DNA from: Edolisoma coerulescens
Taxonomy: Eukaryota > Chordata > Aves > Passeriformes > Campephagidae
Direction: 5' to 3'
Length of the DNA: 64,000 nucleotides
Assembly: GCA_013397115.1 (NCBI GenBank)
Contig: VWZW01004136.1
Span: 124,001 to 188,000, forward strand
A program made the position numbers and the translations under genes. The notes beneath the pieces are model-generated. The model had not been told where the DNA came from, searched no databases, and saw nothing but the letters and a program-made list of their open reading frames with translations. This document shows, one piece after another, positions 26,283 to 39,500 of this stretch (within the stretch, counting starts at the first letter, position 1; each line of letters begins with the position of its first letter).

Positions 26283-28967
26283 TCTTTGTAAATATTACAG
26301 TAATGGTAATGGAAAGTTTCCTGATTCTGTCACTAAGATTACCAGCTTTGTTTAAGAGTAAATTACAGTGAACTTACATTGCTCCTACTGATAGGTCTGG
26401 TTGCAATTCTGTTATGGTCTCCTGAGCTGTGACCTTGCTGCTTCACAATACGTTTCCCTGCTGAAGAGGTAGAATAACCTGACGGGTCTCATTTGAGCTG
26501 GACTCACTAAAGTCCCGTGTTCTTAAGTATCATAAAGGCACTTGGCATTTCAGTTGGTGAGCAACAAATTCCAGAGTGGAAGACCTGATGGAGGTGCTTG
26601 GGTTCTGTTTAAGTGCTGAATTACAGAATGCTGCAAGAAAACTTCAGTAGAGGCATCTCTAAGTAGTATGTAATTTGGCTTTAAATATCAAATTTATCAA
26701 GCTTTCAAACCCCTAAATAAGATTCCTTTCAAAATCGGGACGTTACTAAATTCACAGAAGTAAATTTAGGAGCTAAGCTATAATTGCATCTGAGCAGCCC
26801 ATGGCCAGAAAAAGATTTTTAAGAAGTGCTTTATATGAGAGGCCTATTAAAGGGGAGCCTAAGCAGTTTATCTGATTGTGACTAATGCAGAATAAACAAG
26901 CGAAGGTGGCGTTGAAAGTGCTACTGTGCCTGAATGCAAGGAGGAAAAGAACCTTACACTGATTCATGTGCAACTCTGCATGCTTTGTTATTCACAGCTG
27001 GCTGAAAAATATAAGGAATTTGAAATAGACTTGATGCAATTTTCATGCTGCTAACATATGATACCTTTTTAGACAGCAGGTAGGGGAATGTTGGGATGTA
27101 TTTTCATTTTCTGAATGGCGCAGCTTCTGCAGGTAGTCAGCAGCTGGCTTCTTATTTCTGTAAACACCTGTGCACAGATGAAAGGTCAGTGCTTTATAGC
27201 CAAGACAGTGTACATCTGGATTAGAAGGAACTATAGAGCTGGAAATAGATCATAAGCTAAGGAAATGGAAGCAAAAAAGTGTTTGAATGTGTGATTCTTG
27301 AGTGAGATATTGCTGAGTAAGGCTGCGCTCTTGGGGAGGAAGTTGCTTGATGAGTACTGTTGGAAGGGGTGGATAAGAACACCTGATTTGTATATGTGTC
27401 ATGGGGTGCAGGGCTGCAGCTGCTGCCAGCAATAAATAACACATAATAAGTACTGAGCATCACCTTCCCCTTCCCTAGCATCAGCCGTGGCTGGGTGTTG
27501 TCAGTACTTGGGAAATGCAGGTTTGGGAATCCCTGAAACAATCAATATCTAACCATGGCTCTGTGTGTTTTCCATTTGAAAAAAACAAACAAAAGCAACT
27601 GGCACTACCAGATTTTTTTATCCATGGTTCATGCTTTTTAATGTCTTTTCTTGTGTTGGAGCTTTCTCCTTGAATTCCTGCTTTTTTCCTGATGTTTTCA
27701 GTTCAAACACACCAACGTGCCCACTCCTGAATGTGGAGTTAGTAGCTTGGCAAGTGGTGCTTTTCTCTCTCCCAGTTAGCTCCTGCTCTGGTATTGCTCC
27801 ATCTTTAATGGTGGCATCTATTGTTTTCTTTATCTCGCTCCATAAAGAAGCTTAATTGTTTTGTTTCAGGCATTTTATTCAGCCTGACTGATGAGCATAC
27901 TAAGTACACTGCAGCCTCAAGGCCTGTGATTGCCCATAGATCAAAGACACTTATGATGCCGCTAACGCTTTCCAGAAAACTTGCTTAGTTGTCTGCCCTC
28001 TGATGCTGCTTAGCAGGGAGATGTGGAGCACACCAGCACGATGGGGGGCTTTGCAGACCCCCCTTCGTCCCCCAAACCAGAGTGTTTGTCAGGGATTCCA
28101 CTGCATCACCCAGCCTGGCTTTCAGTGGGTGGTTAAGCCCAAAACAATTCCTGACTTTGCTCATATTTTGTGCTGCTCCTACAGATAAACAGGGGTGGCT
28201 GTTGCATCGCATCACATAACTTGTCAAAATCACAATAGAAACAAATTTCTGTACTTGTTAGAACTGGAAATAAACTGTATTACAGATAAATTATATTGCT
28301 TTTTTGAGCAGTATTGTCCATGAGTTATTTTTTATGCATCAGTGATTTCTATGATCCTTTCTGTAATACTCCAGATGTAGGAACATGGATCTAGGTAACT
28401 TGTAATTTGGACAAAAATAGCAGGGACATGTCCTACTAGGAAAAGAAAAAATGCATCACCTTGCTGCTCAAGATTTTCTGTTGGAGCTAAAACAAATCAG
28501 AGATCTCTGCCAAGAATAAAACATGTCTGTGTAGCTCTAACTCAGTGGTGCTATCTAAAAATTGTCTGGGGTTTTAAAAAAATCTAACCAAAGAACACAC
28601 AAACAAAAACCCCAACCGAACATGGGAAAAAAAACCAAATCTGTCATTGGAGAACACTCTGAGCAGCATTGTTGGAAAGAGGCTGAAAGAGTGAGGCATA
28701 ATCTTAGCCTGTAAACTCATAATACAGTTTAGAGGTTTCAGGAAGGCTATTTGTGAAAACTGGTCATTTTTTTTTCTAGAAAGAAATTGATTTTTAATCT
28801 GGCCAGAACTGTTTGGATGTGGTAGTGATTTAAAATGGATAATAATGTTAGGAAAAAGGAAAAAAAACCTTTCAAATAGCTCAAATAAGTCAAATGTATC
28901 AGAAACTCCATTCACTTATTTTCCTGCCAGGTACATGAGAAGCATTAGAGTGGCAAATTCTTTTTTC
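26283..28967. other. Noncoding tract, nothing recognised
   Basis: AT-rich unique sequence. A GC-richer patch at about 28000-28150 carries short frames on both strands (61 and 82 codons) without recognisable content. The 113-codon minus-strand frame at 28574-28915 encodes a phenylalanine- and leucine-rich chain that reflects A-rich DNA and not a protein family. Confidence 0.5.
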
Positions 28968-28980
28968 TTTTTTTTTTTTT
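28968..28980 (+). repeat. Poly(T) tract
   Basis: Thirteen T residues, preceded by TTTTTTC. No TTTATT lies within about 30 bases downstream, so it does not look like the tail of a minus-strand retrocopy. Confidence 0.6.
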
Positions 28981-31900
28981 CAACTGGATATATTAAAAGG
29001 CCTTCAGTTTGAAAAATAGAACCTATAAGGAATTAAACAGAATAGAATGTGGAATATACAAAACATATAGGACATAATCACCAAAATTATAAAACACCAA
29101 AGTAATATCCTAATTATCTGGGTAGAAGTAATCAATACCTAGAACTTTAGCTGAGAAATGGGTTACTTCAGAAAATTCATGTTAATGTAAACATTTTTGT
29201 CTTGACTAGTGCATCAGAAGAATCATCCAGTGCAAGGCAATATCCTCTTTCTGACTAGATGTCTTTTTTGGTTTTTTTCACTGGTGAAAATGTATGTGGC
29301 CACATTTGAGTTGTGGAAGGACAAACCTGCTGTCGTTTGAGGACTGTAAGTGCAGTCTTATGTTTCAATCGAAGGTTAGTGCAAATATTCTAAATGGGAT
29401 TTCAATAAAGGAAAAGGGGATAATGAGAAAATGACTCTTTCCTGTCATGAAAGGATATATTTTATGCTCCTGATAGAAACCTGCAAACTTATCAGTAGCA
29501 CATGCATTTTGGAAATGTGGAGGTACCCAATCTAAAATTTGCATATACAAAGTTTATTCACCAGCACATTTTCTTCTAGATAGATATGCAGTATGTGTAT
29601 GTGCTTACCTCTGTGTAAGGATGTAGCTCAGGGATGGAAATTCCAGCAGAGATATCAGAAATGATACTACAAAAGTTCTTTTTTCAAGAGCAGTATAAAT
29701 GGCTCAGCTTATTCAAAACAAATCATTAAATCTTTTCTGGATTGCATGGCATGGTTATTTTTATTCTCTTCCTTCCTTTCTGCCATCTGTCTATAAACCT
29801 TTTGATTGTCCCAGTATTCTCTGGTTTTGCTGCTGATGCAGTGTATCAGTTTCCTTGTTATTACAGAGACTTTTTCCCCCTGATCTTTGGAGGACGTTTA
29901 TGTAAACTGAAACAAAGATTAGTTATAATGGTGATGTAAGCAAGGGGATAAAACTGCATTGATCCAACATTGACTATAGTCAAGAGGAATAAATCACACC
30001 TTAGAAAAAAGGGATGGGGTCAATAGTTTTGAACCATTTGTTTATTTCGTATACTTTTGATACATTGAGGTCTGGTTAATTTTTTTTCCTATGTTATTAT
30101 TGTGCTTACCAGAAATGATCTTGACAGGCTTAAAAGAATCTTGTCAAAGGCCTATTGAATATTTTTAGAGAGATAGCTGGAATATTCTGCTCTACAGATG
30201 TAGGTAGTTAGCAACCTTCCAGATTGATTAAAAAGATATGTTGGGTCAGGCTCCTCATGTCTTAAACAGTCTTACAGTTCTACAGACTTGAATTAAAGCA
30301 ACTAGTTTTTGTGAGGCTTGTTTCCAGATTCCTTTTAAAGTTACTTAGCAAGCTGTGTTCATTGAAGAACATGGCAAATAGGAGTTGGTCCTAAAAGTCA
30401 AGGTTCAAATTAGCATGAAGGTAATTAATCATGTCTCTGAACAGAAAGGCTGTGTTCAACATATTTATCCTTATAAAGACTGCATAGAAATTAAACTGTG
30501 TAACTCTAGAAAATTAGTTTGTAAATATTTCTGTTGCTTCTTGAAACTACCTTTGCTTAGGTAGAAGATATCTTTCTGAAGTGTTTTTTATTTTTTCCAT
30601 ATGCAAGTTTTAGTTAAAGGCAGTGTTCTTGTGTGATTTTTCCTGTTATCTGAAGGATACAAGTACAAACAATAACTTTGAAGAAGTGCCAATAAATTAC
30701 TTTTATAAGTGCAGAGTACCCTCTCCTGTTTTCAAATTACATTTGTCTTAGCGGTTAATAAGTTGATTTCTTGTTAAAGACAGAAATCACTGATTTTCTC
30801 TCTTTCTAGTACTTTCATAGAACTCAGGCAGAATGGGTTATTTCCAACAGAGGATGTGTTCTGATCTTAAGGTCTGCTGATTCAGTCTACTGGGCTACAC
30901 TTTGTGGCAAACTTTCTTCTAAGGCATGGTGTTGTGGAGGCCAATGTTCCAGTGGTGGAGCCAATCCTGTGTCACAGTGAAGCAAAAAAGTGTAAATGGG
31001 TTAAAAAAATATTGACAAATTGGTATGGGATGAGTAGTACAACTCAATAGTGCCCAAATTTCGCGTTGGAAGTCAGAAAGTTATTTTAGGCTACGATCAT
31101 CATGTGTATCTTACAACAATTCTCTTAGTATATGCTACTAGATCCCTTCTGACACGGTTCTGAAATAGAACCATCTCGTGCTGTATTGTCATGAGCATCT
31201 CTGATCAGCATTTTGATTCAGGATCCATGATTTACTATATTCTAGGTTCACATAACTACAGCTGGGAAGGGAAAGTCTTTGGCAATCACCAGAATTAGTA
31301 AAGCTCTTGCAGAACTTCTGAAAGTTCTCACTGTTCTTTCCCAGAAATGGGGGTTTCTTAAAATCAAGTCTATGCTGCAGGAACTATATATTGGTTCTTG
31401 TAGGGATAGAGTTCTAAATCCTCAATCTCAACAGATTATCTGATGGATAGAAATGACCCTGCATCTCACACATCCATGGAGTCTGCCTTGGGTTCTTTCC
31501 TTCTTTCATGAATGAGCTCTACTTGAACTGGTCCTGAGTTCATCCTGTTGAGGTATGACGAGCATTTGTGAGATTGGAGGAGAGTTTCACATCCAGATTT
31601 GTCTTTATTATAATCATTAGACACTTGCTGAGCAACTTGTTGAACCGCCATCCTTCACTGACTGTGGGGAAGACAAAGCTTGCATTTTGCCTTCCTCACT
31701 TAATATAATTGGATTCACCAAACAAAATTGTGACCATTAAGCTTGAGTGAATCTATATTCATAGATTGTCATGAAGGGACCTGTCTGAAAAATACTAAAC
31801 ATTAGTTCTTCTCAAAATGGGTATGGAGAATTTTGACAAAATGTGCCTAAGTTCTATATTTTTGGAAGACTCAACAGCTTAACGTAAAACAAAGTTTTCT

Positions 31901-34900
31901 ATGTTTTTGAACTGTGGAATTGAATCATTTGGTTCAATAACAGGTTTCTTAGCTAGAAGTTTAATTAGATGACTGGAATTACCATTCAGACTGGGATTTT
32001 CCAGGGAGACTTGAGGAAGTTTAAACAGATGCTCAAAAAATATTTTAGACCCTCAGGGCTGGCAGACTGCCTCAGGCTGGTACCCCATGCTTTGAATTGC
32101 CCCTTGCTTCACAGACATGCTGGGTGTACAGAGGGTACCTGGGGGTGTTACATGTACTTCTACATGTAGATGTTGCTTCATAACGTTAAAAAAAAATTCC
32201 CCACACAAACAAAAAACACTACTCTGATTTCAGTAATTAAAGAAATAATGTGGGGGTTTGGGTTTTTAAATCACTTAAGGCCAGCTTTCTTTTCTCCTTT
32301 CTAGAAGCTTTTTCTTTCTGAACAAACAAAGCTAAGGAGGACTGTGTCAGATATTTTTGAGATTACAGTTTTCTTGTAAAGAGCATTGATGTGCACGTAG
32401 CTTTTGGAGAAAGTTCCTTTTTTTTTCTTTGTTTAATTTTTAATTTATTTTAAGCTCAGGAAATCAGACCCTTTTGAAAGATGGCTCTTTGGAATATCCT
32501 GTAGTGTAATCTTGTTTCTTTCCCTGTCATAATAGCAATCTCATTTTTAGAGATACCAACCTCCTCCTCCAGCCAGCTGGTGCAAGCACAAATGATCTGT
32601 GAAAAGCTGACACCTTACAGTGGTTCTCTCAATTGATGCTTTGCTTTCTCATTGGGAGGAGGGAGCATCAACTTTGGTCTTCTTACCTGACTTGTCCTTG
32701 GTAATGAGTTCTCCTCAAAAGGAGGACTTTGTTCCTTAAATAAGGAAAATAATAATAAGGTGGCTTTCTTGTGATGACTGAATGGCTCTGTAGTTTCTGT
32801 TATTTCAACCTCTGGAAAGAAAAAAACAGCAGCTGCTGTTGCCTTCCAGTGCAGGAGTGTAAGGAGGGTTTGTGAAGTGGCTTTTAGACCCATGAGCTGT
32901 CCCCCTCTACTTTGGTGTAAATGTAAATGAGAGGGAAGCCCTGGCACTGAGCAAGGGAACGCTCTGGTTTGCATCTGGGGGCCACATGGCAAGAGGAAAC
33001 CTGGATGTGTACATATTTAAGGCAACAGTGGTGGTAAGAAGACGAAATAACTCAAGGAACTGGTGAGGGAGGGAGAAAAAGGTATAGAAGGATATACTCG
33101 CAAAGTAGGTGAGAGACTGGAGGAGAATTAAGAATAATCTAGAATGAAATGAATAATGAAAATAGAGAGGGACTATAAGCTTATGGAGCAACAGGGTAAG
33201 GTTCATGTTGTTCCTGTACTTTTCCTTCAGATAAGGGATTTAAACAAAAGAAAACATAGAGGATAGACAAGAAGAAACAAAAGGAGGAAAAGCATCCTAG
33301 ATTAAATGCTTAATAAAATAATTAACGTAGAAAGTGTGAAAACAGGTGACCTTAGGAAATATTTCCTTTTTCAATTTAAAAAGGATATGCATAGGGATAA
33401 AATTTTACGTGGTGTGCAAAAGTCAATAAAGAAAGCTTTGGGTATTCTGTCTGTTTCTCTTTACAGATTTTACTTCATTTCTTGACAAATATTTTTCCAA
33501 ATTGTGTACCCTGCCTTCAGTTTTTGGAGAACTATTTTATGAAATGCAGAAAATATTAAAATGCACCTGATTATCCAACTCTAGGCCTGTCTTTGTGTTT
33601 AATATTTGGGATAGCAACAAACTGATTTCCTCTTATTAACACACAGGCTGGCCGCTCGTATTGCAAATACATTTTATGGCATTTGGTTCACTAAAGTTAT
33701 GACATACTCTGTCTTTGCAAGGTCACATCTCAGTTCATATTGTGATATCGTGTGCTCAATAAGGGTGCATGTTTTGAACACACATTGAGAAATCACCTGC
33801 TACATTCAGTGGATGAAAGCTCATTGGAAAGTTGGCTTTGTGTATCTGTAGTCCACACAGATCTGATGTAGGCTATTGTGTACAGCTCTGGGAATGAACT
33901 GAAACCTGTGGTAGAGTAAATTCCTGCCACATGCTCAATTCCTAGTCTGGTACTGTTCTCCTTATGACTTGCAGTATTAAATTATTTCATTCTTCTCTTC
34001 CAAAAAAACGTTTATAAGCTAATAGGTTATAGATAATAAGGCAAAGCTGCCTGCTGTAGCAAGAACCTCCCTAAAATATAAAAATGGGGGCATGTGTAAA
34101 AATGGAATGCATCCCAATTCTTTTTCAAATGAAGATGTGAATGATCTTGACTTTGTTTTATTTACTTAATTTTAAATATATGTTTTTGTTTGGTTTGTAA
34201 CTTACCGTGAGACACTGATATTTGCAGCTATGAATTTTGCACAATAATCCATATGAACTTCTCCTAACTATTTGAGATCAGTAAGAAGATATTAGAAAGG
34301 CCATAACTAAAATCTTCGTTGACTATAAAAAGACATTTAAGAATGTAGTAACCCAAATCAGTCCAGTCATTTAAGTAACTTTTTTTCTGGAATACTATTT
34401 AGCAAAATAGGAAGTGTTCCGCAGTAAAGATCTCTTCGGTGACTATGGAGACCTGAATCCCCCTGGCTCTAGTTCAAATAACTACTCATTTTCCCCAACC
34501 AGTTAAAAGCTAAGAATTTGTTGCAGGGAGAAGCAGGAAATAAAAAATGCTAGTAAATAACATTGCAAACAGCTTTGCATGAGCACACTTCAGTGGTTTT
34601 GATTTGGTAAACAGCACAATGATATCAAATTGAACTACTTAATCATTAAATAAAGAGATGTGACCTATACAAGGTAATTCTAATTAAAATCCGGTGTCTG
34701 TGCACTGCAATTTATTGCATCCATTGCAAGCTTTTTGCTTTCAAAACTAATTAGAGTGATACAAGGAGAACATGTTTTAATATTGGGGACCTCATATCCA
34801 TAAATTTGTGGTACCTAATGCCTGCTTCATCCTCATGTCTTGTCTAACTTATCCTCAAAAAGTATGTTTGCTTCGTGGCTTGCTCCTAACCCTACACAAT

Positions 34901-36189
34901 GACTTTAACCTCCCTTACCTTCTGCATACCTTAGTTGTGCTCTTCTCTTCAAGTATGTTTTGTTTTTCCAGGGTTTTCTGGGGGGATTTTTTTTTTGTTG
35001 TTTTATTTGTCTGTTCTTGTTTTGTTTTTTCTTTGTGCCTCAGTTTGGTTTGTGGGGTTTTTTTATAATGTGGATACATTAATAAAATATTTCTTGGCTT
35101 AACATGAACCATTTGAGGTCACGTGCTCCTGTTAAAGAAGTAATGGCAACTGATCTTGTTCATCACGTGTTTGCTTTGGAGTTTGGAATCTGGATTAAAA
35201 GAGACATTTAATCACCAAGTAACCTTATTGTTATTTCAGTAATGGTGTGTTTTCAGAAATATTGATATGCTAATGTGTGGCAAACATTTAATAATGGACG
35301 TGACAATATCTAAATGTTTTAAGGGAAACACTTAACAATAAAATGAAAAATACTATATATGGTGTGGGGTGCATGGCCAGTGAATGCAGTTTGCAAGTGC
35401 ATGCAAGGCTTAAGGGTAAAACACCATATTTTGGGATTTAGTTTAGAGAAAGGAGAAGCATTGTCCCTGAAAAGAAATCTATGCTATCTTTTCTTCATTT
35501 TGATTTTATGAAGCCAAAGACATTGTGAATATGATAATCAACTGTTACTACTTGATTCTTTAAAGTAATTTTTAGAAGTTACTAACAAATTACTGCCTTA
35601 TTTAATTTTTTTTTTTGGTGTATGCATAGTACTTTCCTTTAAGCTTCCTTTTATATATTTCCCTCACAGCCACCACCAGAGGCAGACTTTCCTGGACACT
35701 TGCAGTTCTTTTTTGAATTCTCTTAATCCTTGAGGATGCTAGAAATGAGGCTTTCTTCCTTTAAGTATATAGCATATGTATGCTATGATAGTAATTTAAA
35801 TAAGCCAATATTTCCTCCCAAAGATGAGACGTCTAAGCCCAGGTTCACTTCTGTCTAAGCATGATTGAAGGCAAGTTTTTTGCAAGTGCTTGACATGTAC
35901 CTGTCTTGAAATCACTGGAATAGGTAATGCTAGTCTGTGTAATGGCTCTCACCTCAAAACCCCGAGAAAGAAACTTTGATATCCAGCTCCACACTCCCAG
36001 CTGCAGGCAGTGTCCACCTGCAATTGTACCTGGAGATAAATAAAACCACTGTCCTGTCATGGTTTGGTTCCAAGCACTGCAAACTCTGCAACGTCAAAGG
36101 TGCCTCACTTTGTATGCTTTGGGAGCAAATTAATTTTCCATTTCTCTTTCTTTGTAACAGCTGGTTTAAAAATCTGTTTTCCTATTTCC
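28981..36189. other. Noncoding tract, nothing recognised
   Basis: AT-rich unique sequence. The longest frame is 125 codons on the minus strand at 32615-32992, with no recognisable domain. A 61-codon minus-strand frame at 31466-31651 starts in a good Kozak context but is unassigned. About 33030-33300 is mildly purine-rich. About 34970-35065 is a T/G low-complexity stretch. An 8-bp perfect inverted repeat, ATAGCATA/TATGCTAT with a 2-base centre, lies near 35769-35786. Confidence 0.5.
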
Positions 36190-36209
36190 TTTTTTTTTTT
36201 TTTTTTTTT
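36190..36209 (+). repeat. Poly(T) tract, 20 bases
   Basis: An uninterrupted T20 run. The sequence just downstream holds no reverse-complement polyadenylation signal, so it is best read as a simple repeat. Confidence 0.75.
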
Positions 36210-36554
36210 CTGGTTTCTTAAAAAGATAAACAAATTATATTTTCTGGAAATCCCACTCTTGTGGGTTTCACTACCAGCAAGTGTGCTAATGGCAAGCAGT
36301 AAAATTTGGCTTAGAATTGAATTTCCAGTGCTTATTTCTAAAGGTTTTCTCTAAAAGAGTCTTAAAGTATGAAATTATAAGATAATACCAAATTATTTCT
36401 GGTGCAGCTGTTTTTATTAACACAATTCCATTTTCTGACTTTCCCTTGTCCCATTTTTAATGTATTAGCTCAAAATCATATTTGTTTCTGTCAGACAACA
36501 CTGGAATATAATTACAATTTCAAGTGTAGTCCAGTTTTGCATGCTGTTTTTTTC

Positions 36555-36576
36555 TTTTTTTTTTTTTTTTTTTTTT
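36555..36576 (+). repeat. Poly(T) tract, 22 bases
   Basis: T22, extended upstream by TTTTTTTC from 36547. It is the longest homopolymer in the window. No reverse-complement AATAAA follows within about 30 bases, so a retrocopy tail is not supported. Confidence 0.75.
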
Positions 36577-39500
36577 GTTAATAAAGTGAACAATGTAGTG
36601 GACTGGAGAGAGATTAAAATGAAAGATTTGCTGCTTTTTGGGGTTTTGTTGTCATAGAAGAAGACTCCTGCCTACTCCTTAATCATGAGGAGATGCTGCT
36701 TATTCAGATTTGGATATAAGTCCATGTGAAATTCTCATATTAATGAAACTGAAGTTGTTTAATAGTTCCAGCACAAAGTAATTTCTGGTCCAAGTGAAAT
36801 GGTCCTCAAAAAGCAGAACTCAGTTTAGAGTTCTGAAACTTGGGAGTAACAGAGCAGGGTGCACAAGTACTAATTTTTTAATGCCTATTGCTTTAGTGTT
36901 TGGGGTTGGTTTTCTTCAAATTTATGATTTGTGCTACTCTTCGGAAGTATTTGAAATTTCTGAAAGTTGTTAGATTTTTGGGTCAGTTTGATAATTTTGA
37001 GAATCTTGGTATAAACCTGGAAGGACCGCCTGGTTATTTGGTTGAATTTTGCTGTTGTAAATAAACCATGCCATATTATCCATTTTATAAACCAATGGTT
37101 ATGTGGACATGTTTAGTTTTGGTGCCAAGCCTTGGTTGACTTCAATTACTAATCATTCCTCCTGTATAGTGGCCTCACTCGGTTCCATTTTTCCTCTCCT
37201 CTGCTCCCAGGACGAGAAAAAACTGGTCACCAGATCTAATCCTTTCTTTTGTTTGTGGTGAATTATCATCCTGAGTGGATGGGAGCTTTGTTTTTTCTGA
37301 AATAGTCGTGGATGTCAAACCTAGTCTTTGATACAGAGCTGTGGAGGAAATGAGGATAAAAGGAGCGGATTATGATAAGATTGTACAGAGCTATTTAAAT
37401 CTATTCCAAACCTCAATGAATAAAGCGAGTGTGAAAGATAACTCTGAGAACACTAAATACACTGAATACTAGGAAATTTTGACAAACATTATTCAAATTT
37501 GTATTTCAAGTTCCCTGTCAAGGGAGAAACAACAGAGGATGCTGTCTTGTTGAGAAGCACGAGGAACACTGAAGTGTCATACTTGTTTCTCTAAATTTTA
37601 CTGTACCTCTGAAAGGAAGAAGTACAAAATATCAGCAATCAAATGAATATTGAACTTTGCTAGCAAGGTAGATTTGGTGTTTTCCATCATGTTTGACTGG
37701 AAAACATCTTGTCTCCAATTTCTTTTCTAATGTGTTGGTTTCTCACTGTCAGGAAGTGCTGTTGCATTTCTGGGATTTCAGCATCAATCTCGTGCTATCA
37801 CAAAGCTGGTGCCGTTGGCTGTCAGGCCCGCACAGTCTCAACTGGCAGAATTGTCTGTCTTCAGCAGGATTAGACAGAAATATGTCTCATTCACATGATG
37901 CTCCAGCCTTAGGCTGCACCAGCCCCGGGAAACTTGAGTACATTAGCTTCAAAGAAACTGTCTGCAACCTCTTCTGACAGCATATTTTACAAAGTACCCT
38001 ACAATCTATTCCTCAAGCTGTTTTCTCTGTCTCTTTAATATTTACTCTTTGTATTGTATTAATACTTTACCACTTGACTCTGGCAGTTCTGTAATAGAAA
38101 GTGTTGGACCATTCCTTTTATAAGTTTACCTTAGTTATGTGCTAATATATTTCCAGTACAAAAGGGTCCTATGCTTGGAGCAGAAGAAACACATAAATGA
38201 CAGGACAAGACAGTGCTTATTAAAGAGTGTCCCCAAATTCCTACTGTATCCTGATATGAACAGTTTTCTTCAAAACAGCTTATATGCTCCATGGGTTTAT
38301 TTGGTGGAGAGAATAAGAAATAATGTGACTATATCATCTGAGAAGCCCTTCTCATCAGCTTATTTAGGCCTCACTTGTATTATTGCAATCTTAAAAGAAA
38401 CATAACTTCAAAACATAGTTATCTTCATGACTCCGTGCACATGTAGTCATGCTTGCGTTATGTATATATACACACGCTTAAAACTGCACATATACAACCT
38501 CAGATGAACGTTTTATTTTTTAGGAAATAGTGTCCCATTGAGCAGCCCTAGTTTGCCTGTAAAATATTAGGCTATAAATTGTGTTTATTCTCTCTGGGCT
38601 AAGCTATGTCATTCTTCAAACAGCCTGGTGCTGCACCTTATAGCATTTAGTGCCTGTGTGAGCTACTTGTTATCAGAGAATGCAGCTTATAAATTGCGTA
38701 TTCTTAATAGTAACATAGTCTGCCTTGCATTTTATGTCACTTCAATTCATACATACCTCAGCAATAACACATCCCACCCAGGCCATGATGACTAAATATA
38801 ACTGCAAAACTTGAAGTTAATATTGCCCAAAAAAGTTGGTATTTAGGTACTGGCAAGGTTTCTTTCTTTTCTGATGCACTGGAGAAATGAGATCTGCCCT
38901 TCCCTGTGAGAGTGCTACTGGTTTTATTGCTCTTTGTCGGGCAGGCGGGGATACAGGAAGTATGACTGTGAAAGCATCATGAGACCATAATGCCTTGAAA
39001 TTCCCAATTTTAGCTGCCTCTGTTTTGACAGTGTAGAAATGATTTTACAGACATGAATGGCTGCAATGTGCTGTCCATTTATGCTGTGAATGCTCTGACT
39101 GAGGAAAACAAAGAAAACAGTATCCTTCCTGCAGAATATATTCAAATTATAAACCAGCCATGAACCAAACATAGGCCTCCCTACAAAGCTTTTCAACATA
39201 AAATACAGAGAAGTTTAAGAGTGTAGAGTCATGTATTTCCATTAATATACACACACACTCCTTTTTGTTCCATTGGACTTGGAAGAGGTCAGCAGAACAC
39301 AAAGGTGTTACCTTACATGTGGAGAGATACCTCTGCAATTGACTGCTGCAATATTTTGGAAGCTGTTCCTTTGCTACCATACCATATTAGTGGAGTTACC
39401 TGATACTGCATTGGACTTTCTCACATTTCTACCAAGGGCACAGCCACAAGAAAGAACCAGGGAGTCTTTCTCAGCTTCAAGCATGTTCAGCATAGTTTTG

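Noticed and set aside
36190..36576. Long T tracts as tails of minus-strand retrocopies
   Set aside because: No reverse-complement AATAAA lies within about 30 bases on the expected side of either tract.
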